Numbered from the stretch's first letter, positions 1 to 13,573 are shown. The stretch: DNA of 64,000 nucleotides from Dipteris shenzhenensis (GCA_047967505.1 CM106540.1), one strand, 5' to 3'. Made by a program: numbers and translations. Notes: generated by a model from the letters alone, not told the origin.

Positions 1-564
1 TATTCATCCACCGGATGGTGGGCAGAAAAAACAGCTCACAGGGAGCAATACAAAATACAGCAAAGTGCTGGAGAATACTGAAGGACTCTCTCTCTCACAA
101 ACTGCTCCAGAACTGAGTGCACAGCACAGCCTTGGAAGGAGGCTTTCAGTCTTGCACTGGATGCTGGAAACAATGAAGGAGTGGCCTTTTATAGGCACTG
201 CCCAGGCCCCTTGAGTTGACCGACCAGCAGGGTCGGTACCCTGTCTGGTGGCCGACCAGGTAGGTCCTAGAAAACCGACCAGGGTTGGCCCTGGTTGGTG
301 GCCCTGGTTGGGCCGACTTGGCCTGCCACAGGCCCCTAATTAAGGGTGCCCTGTGCAGCCAGTCTGCGCAGCTGCAGGCGCCTCCAAGTGAGGCCTAAGG
401 CCCCTGTTTTCCTGCTGTTGCAGGCAGCGACCAGGCCGTGTGCTGGTCGCCTGTTTCTGCCTCTGTTTCTGGCCTGAGTCACCCTCTCCCAGCCCCCCTA
501 CCTCTCACTGCCCCTTGTCCCCTCAAATCGGGGGCTCACAGGTGGGCACAGTGAGTTTCTAACA
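1..564 (-). repeat. Partial LTR, minus strand, cut by window edge
   Basis: Read on the minus strand the segment starts with TGTTAG at 564. It carries the U3 signature CACCTGTGAGCCCCC followed by a TTGAGGGGACA block (about 500-545), then a run of GGTCGG/GACC motifs (about 210-310), then a TATA box (CTATAAAAGG on the minus strand, about 185-194). The same order of start, CACCTGTAAG..GAGGAGA, GACC-rich stretch and TATA is seen in the solo LTR at 1784-2792 and in the LTR at 46266. The element body would lie to the left of the window. Confidence 0.55.
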
Positions 565-1783
565 TGTTCTTTGTGGATTTGACCTCTCCACAGAACAGTC
601 CTCCACATGCTGCAGCTGATTCAGAACACACTTTCATGAACAGGGTAATGTTGAGCACATCATAGTGGATGATGGGTCGCTACTGCATCCACTAGTACAT
701 GGATGCTTGCATCGTCTCCACATTCGTGCCTGCAACCTTCTGTTCAAATTTCCTTGCGTTTGCATATTCATAGTGAGTTCACTCAATGTAGATACTCTCA
801 ATTGTTTTGACTGATGCCTCTCAAGGATGTTGAAGTGAGAAGTTCCATGGATTCAGGCCCGGTTGGTGATTGCTTGAAGTCGCTGTCAAAAGAGAGAGGG
901 CATTCTAAATGGAGTTCTTACAGGAGTCTTTTTTTCAAGTCAATCAAGGTGAGGGTGCTCGTTTGCATACCCAACAAGTTGTCACCTTAAGGTGGTCCCA
1001 CTCGATGCCGCACTAAGCTCACACCAATTGCAACACTACAAGAATCCTCTTGGATTTGGAAATGAGTAGCTGTGGCAACTAACAGATCACCTAAGATAGC
1101 TGCATGCATGGTTAGGGGTAAGTATTTTATATCAACTGAAGGATTTATTACTTTGGGAGGATTCACAAGTGTCCACACATCCTCTGGATGGTGTAGCCTT
1201 TGGGAACTATTTGCTTCACAAAGTGTGGAGTTTGTTTGATGTGCTATGGACATTGTTTGTTGAGCTAGTAAGGATTCTTGGTTCAATGGCCTACTTTTTC
1301 AGATGTCTGCACCTTGGATGGCCTGGGGAGGCCACTCATCAAATTCTGTAGTGAACAACAAAAAGTTTTTGAATAGCCTATCTAAGACTACCATGTGGAA
1401 GTACGCCCCTGTTCTAGAGCCATGGGCGGATGTTTGTGAATCCTAACTGTGCCTACAGTGTGTGAATGTCTAGGTGGATTTTATTTCCTAGCTGCTTTCA
1501 TCTCCATCGACATGTTGGCCTTCCTTTTTTTTACCAACTTTGTAAAAGTGGATGCACTGTATATGACTTCGGTAGCTTGCTGTGGTTGGAATGAGCTTGC
1601 ATAAAATGTGATTCACATTCTTCATATAATAATTAAGAACAGAAGGTGCTAAGTTCCGAATGGTATTACATGCTTTGTCAGCTTTGTATAGCTCTTACGT
1701 TCAAGTGTCATGAGTTGCATTTACTCTTACTCTTAAAGGGAAACTAAAGTTCCTTCTATTTTCTTTCTCTGTCGCCATGGTTT
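565..1783. other. No gene recognised
   Basis: Only short, unconvincing open frames on both strands. No repeat family or RNA gene could be identified here. Confidence 0.5.
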
Positions 1784-2792
1784 TGTTAGAAATCACCAAC
1801 AGAGGGTATGCACAGCGGAAGACTGATAGAATAGCCCAGGAGCTCACACAGTGTGTGTGGGGAGTGGAAACACAAACTTCTTAACTTAATGTGCTTAAAA
1901 TAGGCGTGCAGACACACCAATAGACAATGATCCAGCCAGATATAGAAGCTACGAAAAGAATATATATTTCTGTCCAAAACTATGGACACAATACAAAGAG
2001 AGAGAGATCCAAAGTACCACCATAGCGTGGTCCTTTGATCTTATCACGTACTTCTACTATGTGCTGGATATCTCAGATTCTCCGTCCAGATCACAACACC
2101 TTGCTGCCCTAGAAGACAGCCAAGGTCAGCCCTTGAGAGCTCAGTCTGCAGCACTCTTCCTTCTCATCTTCACCTCCAGGATGAGGCCCAAGGGAGTGGC
2201 TTCTGACTGCTTGCTGAACTGTTGGATGGTTGAATGCCCCCTCTAAATAGCCCTATGTTGGCCGACTCAGTCTGGCCGGAAACTGACCTGGTTGGCTGCC
2301 CCTACCAGCCCAACCAGGGTTCTATATAAGGGTCTTTTCTAGGCCCTTTGCAGCCTTTGTTCCAGGCAGGGACCCAGACTCTTGACCAGCCTAACCAAGG
2401 CCTGGTTGGCTGGCTCAACCAGCCCCAACCAGCCCTACTGTTGGCCGACCTATTTGCTGATCTGTCCTGCCATATTCCTGTGCCATCTTTATGTGCCTAC
2501 CCACATGCCTTGCTAGATAGCTCGCCATGTAGGCGCCTGTACCCCAGGATACCCCGCCATCTTGCCTCTTCCAGGCCAGATACATGCCATATATGCATCG
2601 CCATCTGCCATGGTCTTGATGCCATGTGTTGCAGCCACTTTGATGCGTCCAGGTACTTTCCTTTTTCTCTCTGATCTCTGCCCCCATGGCAGCCATGGTG
2701 CCGTCCATGTGCCTTCCATCAGTTCCCAGGTCCAACCCCTCCATGCTCTCCTCATATGGGGCCTTGCAAATGGGGAGGTCACCTTTCCAACA
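1784..2792 (-). mobile_element. Solo LTR with GGTTT target-site duplication
   Basis: A 1,009-bp unit that starts TGTTAG and ends CCAACA on the plus strand. It is bordered on both sides by the same five bases GGTTT (1779-1783 and 2793-2797), the expected footprint of an LTR element. The U3 signature (TTGCAAGGCCCCATATGAGG, minus strand, about 2748-2770) and the GACC/GGTTGG-rich stretch followed by a TATA box (about 2320-2330) put its sense on the minus strand. No internal region remains, so this is a solo LTR left by LTR-LTR recombination. Small open frames inside it are not genes. Confidence 0.8.
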
Positions 2793-3690
2793 GGTTTTGT
2801 ACCAACATCATTCGATCATGTTAATTGCTCATTGCCTGAATGACATATGCTCTAATCCCATTGGATGGTTATGAGAACTGTGTAATCATCTATCTATTCG
2901 TTGCTGAAGATTTTCATGTTCTTGCTGTCTGGCCACCATGCCTTAATGCTCTCTGCCAGTCTTACGTGCTTACCCCGTTCTTATGTTGTGTGCAGTGTAT
3001 TCATTCTCATGTTCTGAAACTTACTGTCTGGCCACCATGCCTATAATATCTGGTGTGCTCCCCCCATTCTAATTTTATTTTGTGGGGTGCATCTGAATAG
3101 ACTTCCAATGTACATAATCTTGTGGCAATTGAAGGAAAACATTCTACGCTTATGGGGTTGATTTATTTGTATCTATTTAGAAAAATCTGAATGTGGGTTG
3201 CTCCTCCTTAAAACAAACAAACATGACGCATGCTACAAGGCGGCTTGTATTCAGGTTTTACTGTGCCTTTAATCTGCAAGTCACTTGCATTGTTCCATGT
3301 CATAATATCAAAATGTTGTGATTTAGATACTTCCTTTCACTTTCTGTTAAGGTGTTCATGAATATGCCTCCAATAGGCAAGGCATGGACCGTGCTTTTAA
3401 CCTTACACATTTGCAAGTTGGCTGCATGGTTCCATGTAATATCATAATATTGTGATTTAGATACTTTCTTTCACTTTCTACTAAGGACATGCTGCCAATA
3501 TGCAAGGCATGGGCCATGTGGACACCTGCCTAGTCCTATATGTATGACTTGCTATCTTTTAAGAAGGATGGAAAAGTAGAAAATTTTGAATGAGAGAGAA
3601 AAAACAGCCCATGGTGGCTTGACATGAAAAAAGGTGGTTGTATTGATAGGAGAAAGATATATACAATCATAATCTAAAAGAGGACATGGG
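2793..3690. other. No gene recognised
   Basis: Non-coding. A sequence block around 3225-3400 (CTGTGCCTTTAATCTGCAAG.. and ..TCCATGTCATAATATCA) recurs at about 3395-3500 as a degenerate direct repeat. Confidence 0.45.
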
Positions 3691-4803
3691 AAGTCTCTTT
3701 GCATAGTAATGATAATACTTTGTGGAAAAGGAAGGTTGAAGGAGAGAAAAAGAGGATCCTTGAAGAGCACAAAAAGGATAGACAAGACGTTCTAGATGCA
3801 ACAAGAGGAGGGCGATCCAAAATACAATAGGGTGCAGATGGTGAGTTGCATGTTCAGTAATTTTTATTATTTGGCACAAGGAACGTATTTTGTTGTGAAT
3901 GTGTTTCTAATTGTGATTTTCACATGTCCTCGTGGAAATCTTTGATGGAGGAACTGGAGGTTGAAGTTATGCCAACAGAAAAGGGTGGTTGGATGAGCAA
4001 TAAGATTATGAAGTATGGTTGCATGCACGGAAGGTGGGGTGCTTTGATTATATAAAGCTTGGGAAGCATATTCTTGAAGGAAATTCCAAGGGGTTTCACT
4101 GTATGCATGACTACTTTGTGGAACTGAAAAGTAACCAAGGCTTCAAGAATGGGAAGCCTTGCTGATGATTTTTCTCTTTGCTTGATTTGCCCTCATCTAG
4201 CTTGGTTCTTGGTATGGCTTGCTTTTTAAATTCTTCACGGAGACTTCATGTGTTGTTGGAGGGAATGTGGTTGAACTTGGAGCAACAAGTGGACCAAGAC
4301 TAAGGGCTGCATTACATACAAAAAGGGCTTGTCTTGTAGTTGATGTTGAGGATGTTTGCACAACCCTTGTGTAGATTGCCAATGATGAGATTTTGAAATT
4401 AACTTCTACTCTAAATATGGTTGTGCCATAGGAATATGACATGGTGGAAGTCTTCTAAGTTCTCGATGACTAGTAAGTTTGAAGCTTATGAATGTTATTA
4501 AAGCATGCACTTATAAAGAATTTTCATATGACCTATAATATACTTCTGCCTTATGCAAATGCAATCACCCACGAGATGCCTTTGTCATCTTGGTGTGATG
4601 CTAGTGTTCGTGATAGAAGGTGGTGTACGGTGTTTTACATAGATGATGAGGCACATGAGAGCATGTTGTGTTTGGAATTTGTTATTATGCAGGAGAAGAA
4701 ACTGGAGTGCAGTGATATGCAAATCTATCATATCTCTACATATTTTGGATACAATAGATTGCATGAGTTGCATAAATCTTATTTTTCTTTCTCTTTGTAC
4801 TAA
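3691..4803 (+). pseudogene. Decayed reading frame of unknown origin
   Basis: Several plus-strand frames here read like protein but are broken by stops and shifts. A Lys/Glu-rich stretch lies at about 3720-3835. A stretch with EELEVEVMPTEKGGW and then KIMKYGCMHGRW lies at about 3945-4050. A stretch with VVGGNVVELGATSGPRLRAA and then ACLVVDVEDVCTTLV lies at about 4255-4375. A longer open frame at 4492-4803 contains WCTVFYIDDEAHESMLCLEF. The order and same-strand arrangement suggest one old gene or transposon open frame with introns or damage. I do not recognise the family. The antisense frames over the same bases are less protein-like. Confidence 0.3.
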
Positions 4804-5239
4804 GTGTGGAGATTAGAAACAAGTCTTACGCATTGTATATCTACATATTTAGGTTTTAATCTTGACCTTGGAGGAGGAAATCATGATTTTTTTTTAAATT
4901 ATTGGTTGGTTTGGTGGGTGTGTTCTTGGGATATACATATTATGCAAATTCACACCATTGCAACTAGTTTCTATTTGTTAGTCACTCCAAACAATATTTC
5001 ATATGTTCTTTCTTTAGGTTTTTCATCCTAGTCACAGTGATTTGAAGGGAGTTTAAAGGAAGAGAATCAAAATCTAATGATCAATAATGATTTTGGAAGG
5101 CTTCCAATCAAATTTATTACTGTTTTAAAATGGATGAGAATCTTTTATTTTTTGGCCTTGTTCTTATCAAATGTTTTCGTTTCCTACTTTTTAGTTATTT
5201 CTCATTCTTAATTGGTAGCTTCCAGCGTGCTTTCAAACT

Positions 5240-6540
5240 AGTTTCTAATTGCTTTATGACTAGTTAGAGCCATGTAGACTCAACCAAGCAATCAGACCGC
5301 CAAGTAAACCTGCTCTTGGATTTCTTTGTGACTGCTTGGACCCTTTATGAGTCCCCCAAGCAAGAAAACAACCAAGATGCAGTGCTTTTTGGACTACTTT
5401 GAGACTGCTTAGTAGCTACATTGGGGCATGATAAATCCCCAACATTATGAGAGCTACCAATTCTGGGTGCTTTGTGACTGGTTGGAGCCTTGTAGACTCC
5501 CCTAAGAAATCAAACCACTAAGTAAACCTAGAACACTAAGTGCTTTGAAACATGAAGCAATGCATCACATCCTTAATATATATTTGCTTTGTTAAGCATG
5601 GCTGTTGCTTGTGACATTGTGAGGGCGGTGTTGGAATCCTTTTGTAAGGCTTGTAAGGCTTTGTGCCTATATTTTGGTCTATAACACTAGTACTATGTTC
5701 CAATAGGCTAAGTTAAATCATGCCCAAAGTGTTGTGAAAGAAAACTGTAGGTAAAGGGTGATCCCTTCCTATAACTGGGGATGGAAAGGCGGACTAGTAC
5801 TCTTCTCTCTTTCCCTATCTGCTACTCAAGGCTTGCTAATTCACTTTGGAGCTACTACAGGCTGTGGGCTACTAAGACTACACGGATCACCATGCACAAA
5901 TAGCTATTGGAGTCACGGCTCACAATGCACAAATAGATATGACAAGTTTGGCTACAAAGGAACCTATGGGCATAGAGAGGATGGGCATAGAGAGGATGGA
6001 CTTGGAAGCAATGAATGGTGGACATATAGCCAACTTTGGTTCTTCTAAAGCAGGTGTCATATCTATGTTGTAAAACTTTCATATCTCTTTGTGCATTGTG
6101 AGCCCTAACAACCTTTGTTGCCACAGCCTCTAGTAGCTCCAAGGAGAACCAACTGGCCGTAAGTAGGAGATAGCGAGAGGATCTCCCTTTACCTATAATT
6201 ATCCTTCTTAGCCTATACAGTTCCCCAATCAAACGAGCCCCAAGTAAACTTGCTCTTGGATTGCTTTGTGACTGGTTGGAGCCTTTATGAGTCCCCCAAG
6301 AGCAAAAAAATGGAGATGAGGTGCTATTGGATCGCTTTGAAACTGCTATATTGTTACTTGGGGTCATGATAAGTCCCCAACCAATAAAGCTACCAATTTG
6401 GGTGCTTTTTGACTAGTTGGAGCCATGTAGACTCCCCTAAGCAATCAAACCACCAAGTAAACCTAATTTTGGATTGCTTGGAGCCATTATGAGTCCTCCA
6501 AGTAGAAAAACAAACATGACGAGGTGCTTGCAACAAAGTT
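5240..6540. repeat. Degenerate tandem array split by a fold-back element
   Basis: A unit of roughly 220 bp recurs at about 5269, 5487, 6241 and 6421. Each copy shows GCC(A/T)TGTAGACTC, then AA(G/A)CAATCAAACC, then CAAGTAAACCT, then a stretch with GAGTCCCCCAAG. The two left and two right copies are separated by the fold-back element at about 5690-6225, so the element probably inserted into an older tandem array. Confidence 0.45.
5690..6225. mobile_element. Fold-back element with imperfect inverted ends
   Basis: The left end (ATAGGCTAAG.., TAGGTAAAGGG.GATCC.., GGAGCTACTACAGGCTGTGG) matches the reverse complement of the right end (TATAGGCTAAGAAGG.., TAGGTAAAGGGAGATCC, GGAGCTACTAGAGGCTGTGG). A second inner pair of inverted blocks is built on GGCTCACAATGCACAAA (about 5920 and 6090). 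No transposase is present. It is best described as a non-autonomous MITE or fold-back type element; I could not fix the target-site duplication. Confidence 0.4.
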
Positions 6541-9500
6541 TCTAATTTCTTTTGCAGTTGATTGCTCTTTCATTGCTTTATTTTCCCGGCTCCTTCGAGA
6601 TTGCTTATGGTAGCACACTGTAGGTGAGTCTGTTATGAGGGTGGTGTTGTTATTATGTTATGAGAGTAAGTCTAGGAGACTTATTTTTTTAAAGCAAAAA
6701 CCATTAGTGTGTGTTACTGATTTTAAGACCTCCCTTGTTTTGTACACTGACATAGTTTAAGCTCTTCCAATGATTTTGGGAAAAAATCATAAATGCTCAT
6801 TTGAGTGCTTGAAGCCGTATTTGTCCAAAAGTTAAAGGACAAGAATATGCATTACATGACTAATATGCATATGGGAGTACTTAATAATAGGTTATTATAG
6901 TTATGTCCTTAAGCCTTGGCCCATCATTCCATACAAGAGACAATGAAGGACAAGGAGATCACTTCAACATGAAACTTTGCTTCACCTAATTGATTGTAAA
7001 GTAGGCATTTGGTCTACTTAAGCAGAAATGGATCCATCTTCACAAGAAAATTTTGCACCAAATGTGGTGCAAATCACTAAGACAATCCTCAATATGCTAC
7101 TCAAGAATTCTGATCATATGATTTTCATAGTTTTTAGCCCAACACATGGACGTCCAACTAAGATAGATATGCAATGGCATGACTTCAATTGGCACATGAC
7201 GAGCGGAGCTTCCCATCGAGATCCATATCCTATGCGTGGCATTGTCTTACCATATTTCTAATTTATCCGTTACACATCGTGGCTTTTCTATCCCAATATT
7301 ATCCAAAAGTCCTTCAATGTTTCTTAAAAGATTGTTATACTTTTGACTTTTTGAAAACTCCACCTAGTAAGATTAAGGTCACTGTTAACCCCATTTCTTA
7401 TTGAAATTGTGCACAAGCTCTAATGACCATTTTCAAGCCTCTTTCAAAATATTTTTACGAGGTAAAAATTTAAGGCTTTTGAACCTCTCCAAAACAAGTT
7501 TCTAAGGGATATTTTAAATTTCTACTACGACTTATCTCTAACCTTTTCTTCAAGGCCATAATCCTCATCAAGGCTTAGTTATTTCCATGGTTGTAATCCT
7601 CATCAAGATGTATTTCAATGGTCATTTAAGAGTTTTCAATACTTCGTTTTCAACCAAGAGAGAGCCTTTTCAATGTATCTTTCGAGCTACTTCAAAGGTC
7701 TTTTGATGTCACAAAAATATCTCTAAAGCTCTTTTTTGAATGAACAATCTCTAGTCCAAACCATGTTTGAATATAATCAACATTAATTTAAGGCTATTTC
7801 ATGGATTCAAGGTCACAATGAACCAAAATATCAAAATTTGACTCTAGCTCCCCCAAAGTACTAGAGGGTGAATTGTCCATAAAAGAATATAATTCACTCA
7901 AAACATGTTTGAGTCTCTTTGAAGTGTCAAGGACTTCTACCAAGGCATCAACTCAAGTAAGCTTTTAGTGGGGCTTTCAAGTTATTTTTGGTTAGCGAAA
8001 AGGTCAAAAGGGTCTCTATATCCAAACCATGCTGGAATAGAATTTAATAAAAAATTTAAGGGTTCTAAAACATTAAGTCTCATTTTAGCTTTAAGAGGTT
8101 TCAACACAGTTAGTAGCACACATTCAAGGAATCAATGCAACGGCGAAAATGTGGTAATGTTTAGGGAATTTCACCAAATTGAAAACTTTGCTGGAAGGCT
8201 CAAAATTCATCAAAAATCCAAATTTATACTTGTGAATATGGTCGTGCTCAATCCGTGATAATGCAATACAATCGGTAATCAATGAAATAATTATTATAGA
8301 CTTCCAATATGTAAGAAATTTAGATGCAATAAAAGCTTCAACATTAGGAGATGACAGAATGAAAGGAGATGAAATGCAAATGGTACAATTAAATGTAGAT
8401 ATTACAAACAAATTGTGCATTATGATAAAAATTATGTCTTTTTTAAACAAGATGGATCATGGTGCAATCAATGCAAATTGCGTGAAACTAAAAACGGCGA
8501 GAACTCTATCACACAAAATCACCACTTAATTCAATTAGAGATGAAGAAGACAATCACACAATGACAAAGACAAGTAGTCTAGGTACAATCCCCCCCCTCA
8601 GATGAGTGGCTCACGCTTCCTCATCTAGAGTATTTATAATATTTCATTAAAGCACAAGGAGCCAAAATTATCCCTCTTCCAAAATAAGGGATTTGCTTTA
8701 CATAGCCTCTTTGGGCCCAAAATTGATTTATGTCCTCTCCAAAATATATTACTCAAACTTTACAATATGATCGAAATACAAAACTAGCCCATGGCCATGT
8801 AAGATGCACCATGTGACACCTCAATTGGTACCCTCCCACTAACTCCAATCCTCGCCATTAGTTCCATCACCTATACTCAAGCTACCACCAATTACATTAG
8901 TTAATAACAATCGGTTAAATGAACTACCGAATCAACCAATCCCAATATAACCACGCTCAAAGTACAATAATCGAGCACAACACAAATAACACTAGCAACA
9001 TCAGTATTAACATGGAATCACCCACAATACCGACCGTCTAGAATGGAAAAACACAAGCTAGTTAGGCGTCCCCAACTAAACCACACAAAGCATTCACTAG
9101 GACCCCTGTCGTGTCTGATGCGCTCCTATGGAATACTTTGCCATAGTCACACTTGACTAAAATAATAAAATAATATCCAAAGTAAGAAATATCAGAAATA
9201 TAATTTTGTAACATTGCATCGGTTTAAAGAGCACTAGACATATTGCAACAATCAATAACCTCTTAGAAATGAAAAGAATACAAATAGTATGGGTTTAATG
9301 AGCACCAACATAGTGCAATAATCAAAATTTTGTAAGCAATGACAAGAATACCAACATTGAAATACATATTCTATCGGTGTAATCGATACAAATGCCAAAG
9401 TTTCAATAACCTAATGAAAATGTAAATCTTTAAAAGAAAGATAAAGCATAGATAATGTCTAATAGCTTTTTGAGCAAACAAAATTGATAAAGTTGATACA

Positions 9501-12500
9501 TAAATTATGATTTGAATTTCTCTATTGAGCAAATTGTGCAACACACAAAAAATTCCAAAAGCATGGGAAAATGGAATAATGCTAAAGAAGACCAATGTCT
9601 TTATGGTGAAATGCAAATGTAATCATATAATTGTCAATGGAACAAGACACACATGTTATAAAAGAAGAAAAGCTTATCCAACAAATATATCACCATGAGT
9701 TTGATATTAAAATATCACATTTGGATTCATATATATATATTTTCCCATCATCACTATGGTGAATAAAGTGGACTCATGTTTTAATATGTCTTTGACATTG
9801 CAATCAAAGTGCAAATTACTTGGAAATGCTTCTTTCAAAAAAGCCAATCAATAGGCAATGGTTTTAGCACTTTCAAATCTGCAACATATCAAGTTCTACC
9901 AAATATCAAAAAAGTCTTTTGGGTAGATGTCCTAAGAGATATAGGTTAAGAGGACAATGAGTTCAACTTTTTACTCCATAGATGATTCCGAAATTTGTAA
10001 ATTAGGATTGCATTTACCAACAAAAATGGGTTCCAATTATGCATGTGCATAAGACATAAGTTTTACAAACTAAAATGTAAGTCATAAAAATAATGACAAT
10101 CAATTACATGATAACTTAAACTATGTACAAGGTCTAGACAATGGAATTATGTGCTTTGACAATGATCATTGAAGCAAAGATCAAAGTCACTTGGTCCAAC
10201 ATGTATGCTAACATGCAATGTGATTGCGATGAAAGATTTCATTTTATGAAAATCCTATATCTCAAAGGATATACCCCTTGTCAAAGATAGAGATTAAAAG
10301 GGATCTATGTTTTGGTTTAACAATGAAGTTTTTGGAGATCATGACATCAAGCTCGAACTCATTGCAAGTATGCATAGTTCATAGCACACTTTCAACATCA
10401 AGTTACATATGCAAAGTCCCACATACAAATTGCAAGGCTCATAAGCTTTCTTGATCATCATCTCAAATTATGCAAAGCTTTGGTAAATTTATCAAATTTT
10501 TATCTCCCTCAAATTGACCTTATGACCTATGCTAGTTGTGTTTCTTGATCTCCTATCACGTCACCTTCTTGAATCACTACATTCCTCTAGCAACACATGC
10601 GCCCTACTAATCCTTGTAACCAAAAACTATTGAGTATTCACTGGAGCTATCATTACGGAGTTATTCAAACTACGGCTACTTTGTAGGACAAACTAATAAA
10701 AACTAACCATAATGACATCTTGCGAAAATATAAGCTATCCCTTGAATTGAAACTCATACATTGTAAGCCTTGCATTCTTCACTATATCTAATAAGCATGC
10801 ATTGTCTTGATATCACATTACCTCTTCTCATCTAGTATGTGAGAACGTGCAAGTGGAACCAAAATTTCCATCAAGACAAGGAATAAGGCCCACTACAAGA
10901 TCTCCCTTTCATTGAGATACTTCATGAGCAACAACCAGACTCCCCATGGCTTGCATACCAATATTGTTGTGCTAAACTAGAGTTGTAGGTGATTAAAAGC
11001 ATATAAATAGTATACCAGACTAGAGTTGTAGACAATAAAGACCATATGAGTAGTATACTCATACCAGAATACATCATAGACAATTTTTTGTTTTAATTCC
11101 TCTTTACAAGGAAGAAATGAGAGTAGAACATCTAATTGAGGGAACCTATGGAAAGAAATAGAATCCAATGCTCCAAACATAGTGTATGGATGTAAGAGAG
11201 AGACAAAATGTCATACCAATTTCATGTCCTAGATTTGCATGGATGACCCAATGCCCCCCATATGTACTTATGGATTAGGAGAGAGATAAAGCTGCCTACC
11301 ATTTCATCTCCTAGATTTGCAAGGATATAACTCTAGCACCTATGTGATTAGGAGATATAAATCCAAAGACGATTGCTTCTTTCTATAGGCCAGTGCTCTA
11401 TGCATAGGATTTCACACCTAGATAGAGCGTTCACATAAGGAGATTTGGCCAAGTCCCCCAAATGGTCTTGCAGATGATGATCGTAAAAAACACTTGAGAG
11501 AGGATGGACTCTTTGCGGCCTTCTTTCGGCAATCTTAGGACTTGGTTAGCAACATGCTCTGCCATGCTTTCTACCCGCTTTCTAGGAGGTCTTTGATTTA
11601 GATCAATGTCGACCTGTCCTCGTTCCTAAGAGAAGAGTGGAGGATAGAGATGACATTGGGTGCTGGTGATCACCATCCTAGATACTCATCACAAGATATT
11701 TGTGAAGGCCTTTAGTTTGGGTCTATAACCTCTCTTCCATAATAATATCCATGACACCAAGTCTAGGTTTGTATAGATGAGAGCATCTTAGGCAATTAGG
11801 CCAATAGCAATCATAGCCTCTCGTGATCCTCCTCTAGGATTCCGCTAGAGCATATGACAAGGTCGACTAGACTTTATTGGGGGATAACATGAGGAGACAT
11901 GGTTTCTTAGCATAGGGGATTAGATGGGTCACAATTGTATATGTAGATAGCTCCAAGTAGTTGCTCATTGGACCACACATGGGTTGGGCCCATTATTGTT
12001 TCTTATATTGCAAAGGCTTTGGTATACTTTTGGAGATGGTAGGCATGAGGTTTTGTTGGGACATGCCTCTCAATCTGATAAGGGGAGGAGCTATTGAACT
12101 TTGAGTTTAATAATATCATTGTTATATGGTAGGCGTTCACCAAGTTTCACACTTTAGTAGAGAGGATTTGACATTGCTCAATGAGAACCATGATGCATAC
12201 AGAAAGTGTTCACTTGGTGCTTGGCTAGAGAGAGGTTGCATGCCTTTTGTATTGATTTGATGAGTGGAGAGAGACCCGCACGCCACAAGATCCAAGATGT
12301 CATACTAGGAGCAACGCACTAGGCCATGACATGGCCATGATGTGTTTGAAAAAAAGACACAACTGAAAAAAACAATGTTAGAGGAGGATGCACGTAGAGA
12401 GGAGCACTGGCCAACATCAAAACATGGATGATCGCACATTGGGGTTGCGTCTTGCAACCTTGTGATGGGGCACAGGAGACTCCACCTGTTGCTTGTTATA

Positions 12501-12818
12501 ATAAATTCTTGAACTTTGTGTGTTGTGATTGAAGGATGGCAATACACTTGCCATGCATTTCTTGGTATAAGATTGTGACCAAGTATAGGGTTCTTGCTCC
12601 TCATCTCTCAGGTAAATTGGGCACACGTGTACTCCAAATTGCAACCCGTTAAGAATGATGCCTATCGGATGCTATTGGAATTAAGGGCACATGGCTATTG
12701 GAAGGTGGCCAGACCTTATCGGAGTTACGGGTACATGATCCTCCGAAAATTCTCCGTTTATGAAGAGATGGAGGAGTGGCTCATTGTAATGCGGGATGGT
12801 GTCACGTGGCAACTTTTC
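6541..12818. other. Long AT-rich stretch, no gene recognised
   Basis: About 6.3 kb with only short frames. A plus-strand frame at 7028-7261 begins with a true ATG (MDPSSQENFAPNVVQITKT) but matches nothing I know. A roughly 45-bp direct duplication lies at about 10977-11065 (CTAGAGTTGTAG units). A roughly 95-bp degenerate duplication lies at about 11195-11350 (CCTAGATTTGCA.GGAT units). The remainder is probably decayed transposon sequence. Confidence 0.4.
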
Positions 12819-12931
12819 AGGATGTTTACAGAATTGAGCACCATGGGTACCGCCCATGAATCATGGACGGGCAAGATTGCTTGCCCACGGCCTAGATGCG
12901 GGTATGGGCGGCTCTAGTTTGTAAACATCCT
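12819..12931. mobile_element. 113-bp unit with 12-bp inverted ends and two inner hairpins
   Basis: AGGATGTTTACA at 12819-12830 is the exact reverse complement of 12920-12931. Inside lie two short perfect hairpins: CATGGG-TACCG-CCCATG (12842-12858) and GGGCAAG-ATTG-CTTGCCC (12869-12886). No protein can be encoded. It may be a tiny MITE or a structured RNA; nothing in the sequence decides. Confidence 0.35.
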
Positions 12932-13351
12932 CCTGTCATGGAAGGGAAATACGTAAGAATAAGAAATAGCTAATTCTGTTATGTTGTGCAAATGTGTTAT
13001 GGGAAATAGGTGGGAAATAGGGGGGGACGGTGGGAAATAGCACCCATGCCTTAGATCTCAAGGTGCTAATTCTCACACTCTTGAGAACCATCGATGTGAC
13101 ATTTGGTTTATAGCATGTGTCATTTTCCCTTGGATCATTATGTCATGCATCATAGGAAAAACATCCAAATTAGGCTCTTCCAAGGGGAAAGCATCCAAAA
13201 TAGCTATGATTATTTCCCTCCTTTTCCCCCTCCATGACATAAGCCTCTAAGAGGACATTGCCAAACGAGTTTCGAAAGAGACCTTGCAATCTAAGAATTA
13301 CATATCAACCCAGATACCTATACCTGAGAAGCTGACCGAACTTAAACTTAT

Positions 13352-13573
13352 TTGCCGCATGAATTAGAGACAGTAGCAAAGGCCTTGAGAATTACGGAGA
13401 TGGAACAAATAAGAGCGGTGATCATTATGTACATTTGGGATTGCAGGAATACTGTTGTGTTCAAGAGGAGTCAGAGGTCAGTGTCTTTGCACAAGAAGCT
13501 TACTGAAGACATTTCTAGGCTAATCAAGAAGAACTATGAGTTGTTCTATCAACTCTTTGCTATTATGAAATGA
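13352..13573 (+). pseudogene. LINE reverse transcriptase C-terminal fragment (likely)
   Basis: The frame has the look of the region that follows the zf-RVT zinc finger in plant non-LTR reverse transcriptases: a hydrophobic helix, then IWDCRNTVVFK, then a basic helix. The zf-RVT part itself is seen elsewhere in the window, on the minus strand of the A repeats near 32.8 kb. No upstream RT core is visible. This is a family-style match only, so it is uncertain. Confidence 0.3.
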
